Positions 6,754 to 15,526 of a stretch of DNA of 64,000 nt are shown here, one piece after another (position 1 is the stretch's first letter; every line of letters starts with the position of its first letter). The notes beneath the pieces are model-generated. The model saw only the letters and a program-made list of their open reading frames with translations, did not search any database and was not told the DNA's origin. Location of the stretch: the NCBI RefSeq assembly GCF_016919065.1, contig NZ_JAFFQA010000004.1, positions 62,001 to 126,000 on the forward strand, given 5' to 3'. The stretch comes from Desulfobulbus rhabdoformis (GTDB taxonomy: Bacteria > Desulfobacterota > Desulfobulbia > Desulfobulbales > Desulfobulbaceae). Both the position numbers and the translations under genes were made by a program.

Positions 6754-9009
6754 ATGATGAGAATGCGCATGAAAAAAATTGGACAGTTAAGCTTGCTGCT
6801 CTTGGTGAGTATGGTGATATGGTCAATGGGGCTCCTACCCGCTCATGCGGCCAATCCCAAAATTTCACAACCCAGCCAAGGGGCGCAGCGCTTTGTCACC
6901 ATTGATTTCAATGATGTGGATATCAACCTCTTTATCAAATATATCAGTGAACTGACGAAAAAGAATTTTATCGTTGATCGTCAGGTGCAAGGGAAGGTGA
7001 CCGTCATCTCGCCGACGCAGGTATCAGCAGAGGATGCTTACCGGGTCTTTGAATCCGTCCTTGAGGTGCATGGATATGCTGCCGTTCCCAGTGGTACGGT
7101 GGTTAAAATTGTCCCTTCCGTACAAGCCCGTTCCAAATCTATCGCCACGTTGCAACAAGGTCAGCGCGCGACGGGGGAAGACAGAGTTGTCACCCAGATA
7201 ATTGAACTTAAATATGCCAACCCCGATGAGATCAAAGCCATGCTCAATCCCCTGGTCTCCAAGACCAGCGTCGTGCTGACATACACCAAATCGGGTATGA
7301 TTATTCTTACCGACTACTCATCCAATATCAATCGCTTGCTGGATATTATCAAGGCCGTCGATGTGCCGCCTGATAGTGAGGAGATGGTTATCATTCCTCT
7401 GTATCATGCCTCTGCCGCAAACGTTTCCAAGGCACTCAATCAACTTTTTGTAACCACACGAACCAAACGAGGGGTCCGGGCTGAGGTCGTGAAAATAATT
7501 CCCTTTGAACGAACCAACACCCTCATTGTCTTTGCCTCCAAGTCCTCAGTTGAACGCGTGCGTGGCGTGGTTGCAAAACTGGATGCTGATGTTCCAAGGA
7601 GAGAAGGCAACATCCATGTGGTGTATCTCCAACATGCCAATGCTGAAGAATTGGTCAATGTGCTGATGAATTTACCCAGCGAGAGTTCTTCCTCGACGCG
7701 CAGCACCTCTGCACCAAGCGGGAAGCTGAGAAACAATTCGGCTCCCCCCATCTCCAAGGAAATAAAAATTGTTGCGGATAAGGAAACAAACTCTTTGATC
7801 ATTACCGGTCCCCGCGAAGATTACGAGGTGGTTGAAAACGTCATCAAACAGCTTGATATCCCCAGGCGCATGGTCTATCTCGAAGCATTGATCATGGAGG
7901 TCAAGGTTTCCAAGGATTTCAACATTGGGGTGAGTTGGTCAGACGGCAATGGCTCGGTTATTGGCGGCTTCAGTGGGGGGGCTGGCGACTACAGCTACAA
8001 TGCTCTCAATACCCTATACAATGGCAGTCTCCCCTCTGGATTTACTCTGGGCGTTCTCGGCGGCGGAATCACTATCGGTGATGTGACCTTCCCCAATCTC
8101 GGAGCGGTGCTGAACGCCTATAAAAGTGATGATGATGTCAATGTCATTGCCACCCCTCAGATTTTAACCACGGATAATAAAAAGGCCTCCATCAAGGTGG
8201 GGGAGAATGTGCCGTATATCACCAGTAAAAACACGACTGATTCCGAGCAGGATTATACCAATTACGAGTATAAGGATGTCGCCACCAGCCTGACCATCAC
8301 TCCGCAGGTCAACCAGGCCGATATCGTTCGTCTGGAAATTGGCGTTGAGGTAGTCAAACTCAAGGATACGGAAACGACCACCACTCCTTCGACCTTCACG
8401 CGAACAGCCGATACCACGGTTATTGTCCATAATGAGGAAACTGTGGTCATTGGCGGTATGATTGGTCAGGACACGACCAAAGGAGAGTACAAGGTCCCTG
8501 TTTTGGGAGATATTCCAGTACTGGGCTGGTTGTTTAAATCGCATAGTAACAGCCTGGAAAAAACAAATCTCTATATCTTTATCACGCCTCATATTGTTGA
8601 AAATCCGGCTGAACTTGCGGATTTGTATCATAAGAAGCGTTCTGGGATGGAGAAGCTGCATCGCGAAGCCGGTGACATTGCAGATCAGTTTTTTCATCCA
8701 AAATCCGATCCTGTTCAGTCCAGTACGCTTTCTGATATAGGCATGCAGAAACTGATGCAAAATGATTTGCTGCGGGCTCGGGAGTTTTTTGTTCAGGCGC
8801 TGAAAAATGACGCGCAGAATGGAGCCGCTTTAATTAACCTGGGGGTGATCTGCGAGCGTGAACAAAAATGGAAGGAGGCGGCAGCCTATTATCAGCGTGT
8901 ATTGACCCTTCCTGTCTCCCAAGAGCAAATGGGAAATGCAGAAGCAGCCAATCCACTTAAAGATGTGGCCAGCACTGCGCTGAAAAGGCTTAACCAGCGA
9001 GGTCTGTAA
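6754..9009 (+). CDS. gspD: Type II secretion outer-membrane secretin GspD with C-terminal TPR tail
   Basis: Forms the outer-membrane channel of the T2SS. Signal peptide ends at PAHA-AN (about residue 33). N0 domain: RFVTIDFNDVDINLFIKYI. N1-N3 ring domains follow, with a Ser-rich loop near residues 310-330 (SSSSTRSTSAPSG). The secretin core contains NVIATPQILTTDNKKA, VGENVPYITS, VVIGGMIGQD, VPVLGDIPVLGWLFKS and LYIFITPHIV. The canonical protein would end about there (residue 620). Here another 120 or so residues follow, with two TPR-like helix pairs (LMQNDLLRAREFFVQAL; NLGVICEREQKWKEAAAYY). Several in-frame ATGs lie at the start; 6754 has GGTGA 6 bases upstream. Confidence 0.93.
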   Translation: MMRMRMKKIGQLSLLLLVSMVIWSMGLLPAHAANPKISQPSQGAQRFVTIDFNDVDINLFIKYISELTKKNFIVDRQVQGKVTVISPTQVSAEDAYRVFESVLEVHGYAAVPSGTVVKIVPSVQARSKSIATLQQGQRATGEDRVVTQIIELKYANPDEIKAMLNPLVSKTSVVLTYTKSGMIILTDYSSNINRLLDIIKAVDVPPDSEEMVIIPLYHASAANVSKALNQLFVTTRTKRGVRAEVVKIIPFERTNTLIVFASKSSVERVRGVVAKLDADVPRREGNIHVVYLQHANAEELVNVLMNLPSESSSSTRSTSAPSGKLRNNSAPPISKEIKIVADKETNSLIITGPREDYEVVENVIKQLDIPRRMVYLEALIMEVKVSKDFNIGVSWSDGNGSVIGGFSGGAGDYSYNALNTLYNGSLPSGFTLGVLGGGITIGDVTFPNLGAVLNAYKSDDDVNVIATPQILTTDNKKASIKVGENVPYITSKNTTDSEQDYTNYEYKDVATSLTITPQVNQADIVRLEIGVEVVKLKDTETTTTPSTFTRTADTTVIVHNEETVVIGGMIGQDTTKGEYKVPVLGDIPVLGWLFKSHSNSLEKTNLYIFITPHIVENPAELADLYHKKRSGMEKLHREAGDIADQFFHPKSDPVQSSTLSDIGMQKLMQNDLLRAREFFVQALKNDAQNGAALINLGVICEREQKWKEAAAYYQRVLTLPVSQEQMGNAEAANPLKDVASTALKRLNQRGL

Positions 9010-9063
9010 GATGAAATCAGCTGGCCCCAGTTCACCATCCTTTTTTAGACAGGAGTTTCACTG

Positions 9064-10755
9064 ATGCGACTACTTGGTGAAATCCTTATGGAAAATTACG
9101 GTGTTACCGCTGAGAGTATAGAGGCTGCACTGGAGCTGCAACGTGAGCGCGGAGGCAGGATCGGTGAGATTTTAACCCAACTGCGTAAAATCTCCGAAGA
9201 GGATCTCCTAGGGGCCAGAAGCGAGCAGTGCGGTCTGGAGGTCGTCTATGATTTGCCTGCCGAGCCGGACCCGTTTTTTGTCGACAGGGTTCCCATTGGT
9301 TTTTTGAAAAAATTTAAAATGATTCCCGTGGCAACACCGGAGAGTTCCTATATTGCCCTTGCCGAGCCAGCCAACTTTCAACAGCTTGATGATCTAACCC
9401 GTCTGCTGCAATGGGAAGGCATTAGCAATGTACTGGCCCCTTCAAATGAGATTTTTGTCGCCATTAATGCGGCCTACGATACCACTCGAAAAGATGCTGC
9501 CGACCGGGTTATGCAGGATATGGATGAGGAAAATCCAGAGAGTATCCTCACCGAAATTGAAGAGACTGCAGACCTCCTGGACGATACCAGTGATGCGCCG
9601 GTCATCAAGCTGGTAAACCTGGTCCTTTCCCAGGCGGTACGTGATAATGCCTCGGATATCCATATTGAATCCTATAAAGATCGGGTCAAGATCCGTAAAC
9701 GTGTTGATGGGGTGCTCTATGATATGTACTCACCGCCTCGGCATGTGCAGAGCAAGCTGGTCTCACGTATAAAAATTATGGCCAAGATGGATATTGCCGA
9801 GAAGCGGCTTCCCCAGGATGGCCGCATAGAGATCCGTCTGGCAGATCGAAATATCGATATCCGTGTCTCTACACTGCCAACCTCTTTTGGCGAACGTGTG
9901 GTTATGCGGCTTCTGGATAAATCCAGTTCGCTGGTGCCCCTGCAAGCCTTGGGAATGGCCAAGGAGGATATGGATCATTTCCTGCGCATGATCAAAGCTC
10001 CCCATGGCATTATTCTGGTGACCGGCCCCACCGGTAGCGGTAAAACAACCACCCTTTATTCCGCGCTTGGTGTGCTCAATCAGCCTGATATCAATATTAT
10101 CACGGTGGAAGATCCCATTGAATACCAGATGAACGGCATCAGCCAGGTCCAGGTGAACGCCAAAGTTGGCTTGACCTTCGCCAATGGCCTGCGAACCATT
10201 GTTCGTCAGGATCCTGATGTTATACTCGTGGGGGAGATTCGTGATCTGGAAACTGCCGAGATCGCCATTCAGTCGGCGCTGACCGGTCATCTGGTTTTTT
10301 CCACCCTGCATACCAATGATGCCGCCAGTGCAATTACACGGTTAATCGATATGGGGGTTGAGCCATTTTTGGTCTCTTCTGCGGTCAACGCTATAATGGC
10401 CCAGCGACTGGTGCGTAAAATCTGCCCCCATTGCAAGGAGGCATACCAGCCCTCCAATGCTTATCTGGAAAAAGTTGGACTCTCGCCAATTAAATTTGCC
10501 GAGCGCGAGTTGTATCGAGGGGCGGGGTGCCCTGAATGTCTCCAGACCGGATACAAGGGCAGGGTGGGTATTTTTGAGTTGATGTCACTCACACCAGCCA
10601 TGAAGAGCTTGATTCTGACCACCTCAGACGCTGGGCAAATCAAGAAGCAGGCTCTTTCGTCTCTGGCAACGGGAATGTTGACCCTGCGGCAAGATGGCCT
10701 GCGCAAGGTCCTTGCAGGGTTGACAACACTCGAGGAGGTCTTTCGCGTCACCTAA
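9064..10755 (+). CDS. gspE: Type II secretion ATPase GspE
   Basis: Cytoplasmic ATPase that powers pseudopilus assembly; 563 residues, normal length. Residues 1-150 form the MshEN/T2SSE N-domain (LGEILMENYGVT; DLPAEPDPFFVDRVP). Walker A is GPTGSGKTTTLYSAL at about residue 320, with Asp and His boxes (VEDPIEYQ; LVFSTLHTNDA) and Walker B VILVGEIRDLETAEIA. The zinc-binding tetracysteine is CPHC and CPEC (residues 455-495). The N-domain contacts GspL. The usual partner gspF lies immediately downstream but on the opposite strand. Confidence 0.95.
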   Translation: MRLLGEILMENYGVTAESIEAALELQRERGGRIGEILTQLRKISEEDLLGARSEQCGLEVVYDLPAEPDPFFVDRVPIGFLKKFKMIPVATPESSYIALAEPANFQQLDDLTRLLQWEGISNVLAPSNEIFVAINAAYDTTRKDAADRVMQDMDEENPESILTEIEETADLLDDTSDAPVIKLVNLVLSQAVRDNASDIHIESYKDRVKIRKRVDGVLYDMYSPPRHVQSKLVSRIKIMAKMDIAEKRLPQDGRIEIRLADRNIDIRVSTLPTSFGERVVMRLLDKSSSLVPLQALGMAKEDMDHFLRMIKAPHGIILVTGPTGSGKTTTLYSALGVLNQPDINIITVEDPIEYQMNGISQVQVNAKVGLTFANGLRTIVRQDPDVILVGEIRDLETAEIAIQSALTGHLVFSTLHTNDAASAITRLIDMGVEPFLVSSAVNAIMAQRLVRKICPHCKEAYQPSNAYLEKVGLSPIKFAERELYRGAGCPECLQTGYKGRVGIFELMSLTPAMKSLILTTSDAGQIKKQALSSLATGMLTLRQDGLRKVLAGLTTLEEVFRVT

Positions 10756-10783
10756 GGGGGGCTTGAATAATGAGCTCCTGAAT

Positions 10784-10818
10784 CCGTAAGTCCCCTGCAC
10801 CTGGTTTTTTACGGTTTT
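10784..10818. terminator. Possible shared terminator between convergent gspE and gspF
   Basis: CCGTAA ... TTACGG with a 19-base T-rich loop followed by TTTT, in the 61-base convergent gap. The left arm belongs to a CCTGAATCCGTAAG motif resembling the ends of repeat family A, preceded by CTTGAATAAT, which resembles the ends of family C. Weak stem; low confidence. Confidence 0.3.
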
Positions 10819-12040
10819 ATCTGATCAACTGGTTCATCTCAAAGATGGGCAAGAGGATTGATACAACAATAAAACTGACCGCCACCCCCATGGTGAGAAT
10901 CATCACCGGTTCAATCATTGAGGTCAAAGCAAGAATTTTGGCTTCCACCTCTTTTTCGTAGCTCTCAGCTGCTTTCCCAAGCATTGTATCCAGCGCTCCA
11001 CTCTGCTCTCCCACCGCCATCATTTGCACCAACATGGGGGGGAAGTATTCAGATCCACGGAAGAAATGTGAAAGGCTTGCACCTTTCTCCAGCTCTTCTC
11101 CCGCGGCTCCAATCTCTTCGGCCAGAAGTACATTATCGACTATATTCCGGACGATGAGCAGGGAACTAAAGAGGGGGACTCCAGATTGGAGAAGGCTTGA
11201 CAGGGTGCGGCTGAAGCGAGCTGATGCGGTTTTGATGGTTAAATCGCGAATGCCGGGAGCTGTAAGTTTAAGTCGATCCCAGCTGCGTCGTCCCGCAGTT
11301 GTTCCGATGTACCAGCGAACCAGGGCTACAGAGGCAAAAATACAGGCAAGTACAGCCCACCAAAACTGTTTGAGAATGGTGCTGAGGCTAATCAGAATAA
11401 TTGTGGGCAGAGGCAGCGCCTGTTGGGTTCCTTCAAAAACAGAGGTAATACTGGGAACGATAAAAGTGATTAAAAGAAAGAGGACGGCAACCCCGACAAG
11501 AGCCATGAAGATAGGGTAGAGCATGGCAGCCTTGACGCGACTGCGAATAGCATGCTGATTTTCACCAAATTCGGCCAGGCGGTCTAAAACCACATCCAGG
11601 GAACCAGAGGCTTCCCCGGCCCGAACCATATTGATATAAATTTTGGAAAAAAGCCGGGGATGTTCGTCAAGCGCCGAGGTTAGGGAGTTGCCCTCATTGA
11701 CAGCATCCTTGATCTGGGCGAGCACCGTTTGCAGGCTGCGATTTGAAGTTTGCTCGATGAGTCCGGCAATAGAAGGCACCAGGGGAATACCCGCACCAAG
11801 GAGGGTGGCCAGTTGGCGGGTGGCCAGGTGTATCTCCTGCTGCTTGATGCTTGTGCCGAGCTGCCGGGTAAAGAAGGATCCCTTGCCACCTTCTTTCTTT
11901 GCAACGCTCTCTTTGATGTTGACCGGATAGTTGCCACCACCACGAATTTTCTGGCGGGCGGCAGCAAGCGAGTCAGCATCAATGATCCCTTTTATTTTTT
12001 TTCCGGATCCATTCAGCGCGGTGTATTCAAAGACGGGCAT
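10817..12040 (-). CDS. gspF: Type II secretion inner-membrane platform protein GspF
   Basis: Polytopic platform protein at the base of the pseudopilus. 407 residues, normal size, with two T2SSF domains (LATRQLATLLGAGIPLVPS with AGEASGSLDVVLDRLAEF; RFSRTLSSLLQSGVPLFSS with VGEQSGALDTMLGKAAESY). Three membrane helices lie near residues 170-195, 220-240 and 375-400. The N-terminus MPVFEYTALNGSGKKIKG is the standard GspF start. It is convergent with gspE instead of following it in the operon, so it must have its own promoter between 12041 and 12160. Confidence 0.94.
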   Translation of the reverse strand: MPVFEYTALNGSGKKIKGIIDADSLAAARQKIRGGGNYPVNIKESVAKKEGGKGSFFTRQLGTSIKQQEIHLATRQLATLLGAGIPLVPSIAGLIEQTSNRSLQTVLAQIKDAVNEGNSLTSALDEHPRLFSKIYINMVRAGEASGSLDVVLDRLAEFGENQHAIRSRVKAAMLYPIFMALVGVAVLFLLITFIVPSITSVFEGTQQALPLPTIILISLSTILKQFWWAVLACIFASVALVRWYIGTTAGRRSWDRLKLTAPGIRDLTIKTASARFSRTLSSLLQSGVPLFSSLLIVRNIVDNVLLAEEIGAAGEELEKGASLSHFFRGSEYFPPMLVQMMAVGEQSGALDTMLGKAAESYEKEVEAKILALTSMIEPVMILTMGVAVSFIVVSILLPIFEMNQLIR

Positions 12041-12160
12041 GATAACGAGCCTTTTGCTAAAGGGAAGGAATTGCAGAGGTATCCGTTGCGTCGCTTGTTG
12101 GATATGCTAATATACACACCGGGTTACATGCGTGCTCAGCAGATGGGCTTCAGGTACGTC

Positions 12161-12676
12161 TTATTCGTTTCGTGTCGAGGGATTGTTGCCATCCATACAT
12201 TGGGAAATACAGTTGGCACAGTTGGCGGTGGTGCCGCCCCGCTGACAGAAACTGGCAAAGCCGTTGATCAACTCATCGCCACCCCGTGGGCAGACCTCGA
12301 GAAATTTGATAAACTCGACCATGCGATTGATGATTTCAGGTGGAGCCGTATGCTCAATTTTGCAGGCACCTTCCTCGGCCAACGCTTCTTCTATGGCAAG
12401 GACATCAGTGAAAAATTGCTTGAGCGAGTTATGGCGGTGAATGACATCTTCGGCGACAAGTCGTCCTTCGTCGGTGAGGGTGATCACCTCATAGGGGGCA
12501 TAGTTGATCAATCCCCTTCGAGAAAGCGCACGCAGGGCCTCTGTGACAGAGGCACCGCTGACCGACAGTCTGGCTGAAATATCTTTGCCGCGTGCAACCT
12601 GCTTTTCGGTGATAATATGATAAATTGTCTCAATATAATCTTCAAGGCTTGCGCTGAGTTGTTGCGTCTCCGCCAT
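12161..12676 (-). CDS. DtxR/MntR-family metal-dependent transcriptional regulator
   Basis: Helix-turn-helix repressor responsive to Fe(II) or Mn(II). The winged helix (SLEDYIETIYHIITEK; DISARLSVSGASVTEALRAL; ITLTDEGRLVAEDVIHRH) is followed by the dimerisation/metal-site helices (FFTDVLAIEEALAEEGACKIEH, with the usual Glu/Cys/Glu-His ligands). The C-terminal tail has five Cys (CPRGG, FCQRGG, NCANCISQC), unlike DtxR or MntR with an SH3 domain, so a further metal or Fe-S ligand set is possible. A frame also opens at 12706, but the -10 box ends 12 bases before that; ATG 12676 has GGAG 7 bases upstream and gives a 171-residue protein. Divergent from recN. Confidence 0.85.
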   Translation of the reverse strand: MAETQQLSASLEDYIETIYHIITEKQVARGKDISARLSVSGASVTEALRALSRRGLINYAPYEVITLTDEGRLVAEDVIHRHNSLKQFFTDVLAIEEALAEEGACKIEHTAPPEIINRMVEFIKFLEVCPRGGDELINGFASFCQRGGTTANCANCISQCMDGNNPSTRNE

Positions 12677-12717
12677 CGTTTTGCTCCAGATAAATGAATT
12701 TTTCATGTATCTTCGGG

Positions 12718-12746
12718 ATGATACAATTTTGTATGTGGGGCGTCAA
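12718..12746 (-). promoter_or_regulatory. Promoter of the DtxR-type gene with a palindromic operator
   Basis: On the minus strand, TTGACG (12741-12746), a 17-base spacer, then TATCAT (12718-12723): a near-consensus sigma70 promoter. The palindrome ATACAA-TT-TTGTAT (12721-12734) overlaps the -10 box and spacer, the classic place for autorepression by a DtxR-type protein. Confidence 0.65.
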
Positions 12747-12792
12747 GAAGAATGTCCCCGCTTGCTCCTCCTCTCACTACCTGTAATATGCC

Positions 12793-14490
12793 ATGCTTCA
12801 GGAACTTCGTGTACAAAATCTAGCGCTGATTGATGCTCTTAATCTGGACCTGTCTGCAAGAAGCTCCGGATTAATTGTCCTCACAGGTGAAACCGGTGCT
12901 GGTAAGTCGATCATATTGCAGGCAATCAACCTGCTCACCGGAGGCCGGGGCGCGACCTCCTGGGTACGCAACGATTGCGACCAGGCTTTGATCGAAGCCA
13001 CCTTTAAACTGCGGCCCAACCACAGCGAGATCAATGAATTGATGCATGAGCATTCCCTGAAAGATGGGCAAAATTGCATCATTCGCCGGGTGCTTTCCAA
13101 GTCTGGACGTTCCAAGCTCTACATAAATGATCAAACGGTCACCACCCGTCTTTGCGGGGAGTTGAGTGCAAATTTGATCAACATAGCCAGTCAGCACGAT
13201 CAACAGCAGTTGTTGAGTAATCGTAATCATCTTGATTTTTTAGATCTGTACGGCGATTTACGAGGGATGCGGCAGCAATTTTCCAAGTTGTTTCGTCGCT
13301 GGCAGCAGGCTTCCTCTGAGCTGCGCCAACTGTTGGAAAAGGAGCAGGATAAAGAGCAACACCGTGATTTTCTACGATTTCAACTCGATGAAATTCAAAA
13401 ATGCAAACCGGTGCCCGCAGAGGATGAGCAGCTTATTAAGGAGCGGGATCAGCTCAAGTCCTCCGATGTGCTCGTGCGGCTGGTGGGAGAGAGTTGGCGA
13501 GAAATTTCTGGCTCCATTACCAACGCATTGGTGGACATTCGAAAAAATATCGAGCAGGCTGCCACTATTGACGATACATTGGCCCCCCTGGCCGAGCGCA
13601 TCGGTTCAGCAGGCTATGAACTTGAGGACGTGGCAACCGTCCTTGATCAGTACCGGGAGAGCATTCCCATGGATCCCTCCCGGTTGGAATGGATCTCCGG
13701 GCGGTTGACCGAGCTGAAACAACTTCAGCGGAAATACGGGCCAACTCTGGAAGAGGTGCTTACCTTTGCACAGGAGGCAGAGGCAGAGCTTTCCGTACTG
13801 GAGAGTCTGGATGCGGAGATCAGCGCGGCTGAGGTGCGGCTGGAGGAAATTTCCACAGAGGCCCTGTTGCTTGCAACGGAGCTGAGTCAGGCCAGACGCG
13901 AGGTTGCCCAAAGGCTCAAGGCGGGGATGGAGGAGGAGTTGGCATCACTGAGTTTTAATCAGGCGGTTTTTGAGGTGTCCATGTCGACGCCTGAAGGGCT
14001 GGGGCTTGATGGAATTCAGAGCACCGGTCGTGATCTGATAGAGTTTACCTTTTCCGCCAACCCCGGTGAGCCCCCCAAGCCTCTGGCAAAGATTGTTTCC
14101 GGGGGAGAGTTGTCCCGTTTAATGCTTGCGATGAAGTGCCTTTTGGCGCGGCGCGACCAGGTGGATACTGTAATTTTTGATGAGGTCGATGCCGGTATTG
14201 GTGGGCAGGCAGCGGAAGCAGTTGCCGAGAAGATCGGTGAGCTGGCAGGACATCATCAGGTCATTTGTATTACTCATTTGCCGCAGATCGCTGCCTGGGC
14301 GGATCTGCATTACAAGGTTGAAAAACAGGTAGAGAACGGACGTACCCGAACAGTGATTAAAGCGTTGGATGAACAGGAACGACCCCAGGAGCTGGCCCGA
14401 ATGCTGGGAGGAGAGAAACCTACCCTCCAGACTCTGGCTTTTGCCGGAGAGTTGATCAGTCGCAGTCGTGGGAGAAAACCCCATGCGTGA
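12793..14490 (+). CDS. recN: DNA repair protein RecN
   Basis: SMC-like ATPase that acts early in double-strand-break repair; 565 residues, normal length. Starts MLQELRVQNLALIDALNLDL with Walker A GETGAGKSI at about residue 32 and the RecN segment LINIASQHDQQQLL. A central coiled coil runs from about residue 150 to 370. The C-terminal ATPase half has the signature VSGGELSRLMLAMK and Walker B VIFDEVDAGIGG, ending QVICITHLPQIAAWAD. Divergent from the DtxR-type gene; its stop overlaps the next gene by 8 bases. Confidence 0.96.
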   Translation: MLQELRVQNLALIDALNLDLSARSSGLIVLTGETGAGKSIILQAINLLTGGRGATSWVRNDCDQALIEATFKLRPNHSEINELMHEHSLKDGQNCIIRRVLSKSGRSKLYINDQTVTTRLCGELSANLINIASQHDQQQLLSNRNHLDFLDLYGDLRGMRQQFSKLFRRWQQASSELRQLLEKEQDKEQHRDFLRFQLDEIQKCKPVPAEDEQLIKERDQLKSSDVLVRLVGESWREISGSITNALVDIRKNIEQAATIDDTLAPLAERIGSAGYELEDVATVLDQYRESIPMDPSRLEWISGRLTELKQLQRKYGPTLEEVLTFAQEAEAELSVLESLDAEISAAEVRLEEISTEALLLATELSQARREVAQRLKAGMEEELASLSFNQAVFEVSMSTPEGLGLDGIQSTGRDLIEFTFSANPGEPPKPLAKIVSGGELSRLMLAMKCLLARRDQVDTVIFDEVDAGIGGQAAEAVAEKIGELAGHHQVICITHLPQIAAWADLHYKVEKQVENGRTRTVIKALDEQERPQELARMLGGEKPTLQTLAFAGELISRSRGRKPHA

Positions 14491-15526
14491 TGTGCGTGCC
14501 ATCGGGTTGTTTTCCGGAGGGCTGGATTCTATCCTGGCCTGCCGGGTTGTTATGGCTCAGGGCATTGAGGTGGTAGCACTGAAATTTGTGACCCCCTTTT
14601 TTGACCATGATCTTCTGGCCGATGAGGTTGCCTATAGGCAGGAGATGCATCGCAAATATGGGATTAACGCGCGTGTGGTTGATATCTCCGAGGGCTATGT
14701 GCGTATGCTGGAACAGCCAGTGCACGGCTTTGGTAAAAATTTCAACCCCTGTGTGGATTGCAAAATTTTCATGCTGCGTAGGGCACGAGAACTGATGGCC
14801 GAATATAAGGCTTCATTTATTCTTACGGGAGAGGTGCTTGGTCAGCGGCCCATGTCCCAGCGTCGTGATACCCTGCGGGTTATTGAGCGGGATTCGGGAT
14901 GTGAGGGACTGCTTTTGCGGCCTCTTTGCGCCCAACTTATGAATCCAACCCTGGCGGAAACGCAAGGATTGGTGGATCGAGAACAACTGCACCGGTTTTC
15001 TGGTCGGGGCAGAAAGGAACAGAAAAAGCTCGCCGCCGCTTTTGGTATTCAGGATTATCCGGCACCCGCCGGCGGCTGTATGCTCACCGATCCCAACCTG
15101 GCGGCACGCATCAAACATTTTTACCATGGTCTCTTTGCCTTTGATCAACAGCGGGCGGTTGACGATATTCGTCTTTTGAGTATTGGCCGCCAGTTTCGCC
15201 TCAGTGAGCATGTCTGGTTTATCATAGGCCGTGATGAGCGGGAAAACGAACGGCTGGAGGCCATGCGCGGCCCGGATGACTGGACCATGCGCATGACGGT
15301 TCGTCCCGGCCCTCTCGGCCTGCTTCGCCATGCTCCGGCTCTTGAGTCGGGAAGCCCGGAGGAACAACTTCTTCTTGAGCGCTTGGCGGGCATTGTCATT
15401 CGCTATGGGAAAAAGGTCAAAGAAGGGCCGCTGGGCTCGGATGTCTTGATTGATCGGGGAGAGCAAACCGAGATTCAGTGGCAGGAACCCCTGCTCGGTG
15501 ATGAAATAGAGGACTGGCGTATTTGA
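14483..15526 (+). CDS. PP-loop ATP pyrophosphatase, tRNA-thiolation type, with DUF814-like C-terminus
   Basis: The N-terminal adenine-nucleotide alpha-hydrolase fold has the PP-loop FSGGLDSILA at residues 9-18, as in ThiI, MnmA and TtcA, which adenylate a tRNA uridine or cytidine before sulfur transfer. FNPCVDCKIFML gives a conserved CxxC, and PAPAGGCMLTD adds a third Cys, a pattern that could hold an Fe-S cluster as in TtcA/TtuA-like enzymes. The C-terminal 150 residues (RQFRLSEHVWFIIGRDEREN) resemble the DUF814/NFACT-R domain fused to this family. The exact tRNA position is not known from sequence. ATG 14483 has GGGAG 8 bases upstream and overlaps recN. The stop overlaps the TTG of the CCA gene. 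Confidence 0.75.
   Translation: MRDVRAIGLFSGGLDSILACRVVMAQGIEVVALKFVTPFFDHDLLADEVAYRQEMHRKYGINARVVDISEGYVRMLEQPVHGFGKNFNPCVDCKIFMLRRARELMAEYKASFILTGEVLGQRPMSQRRDTLRVIERDSGCEGLLLRPLCAQLMNPTLAETQGLVDREQLHRFSGRGRKEQKKLAAAFGIQDYPAPAGGCMLTDPNLAARIKHFYHGLFAFDQQRAVDDIRLLSIGRQFRLSEHVWFIIGRDERENERLEAMRGPDDWTMRMTVRPGPLGLLRHAPALESGSPEEQLLLERLAGIVIRYGKKVKEGPLGSDVLIDRGEQTEIQWQEPLLGDEIEDWRI

Noticed and set aside
11750..12577. 275-codon plus-strand frame across gspF and the DtxR-type gene
   Set aside because: Antisense to two genes with clear families; its translation has no domain and no ribosome binding site.
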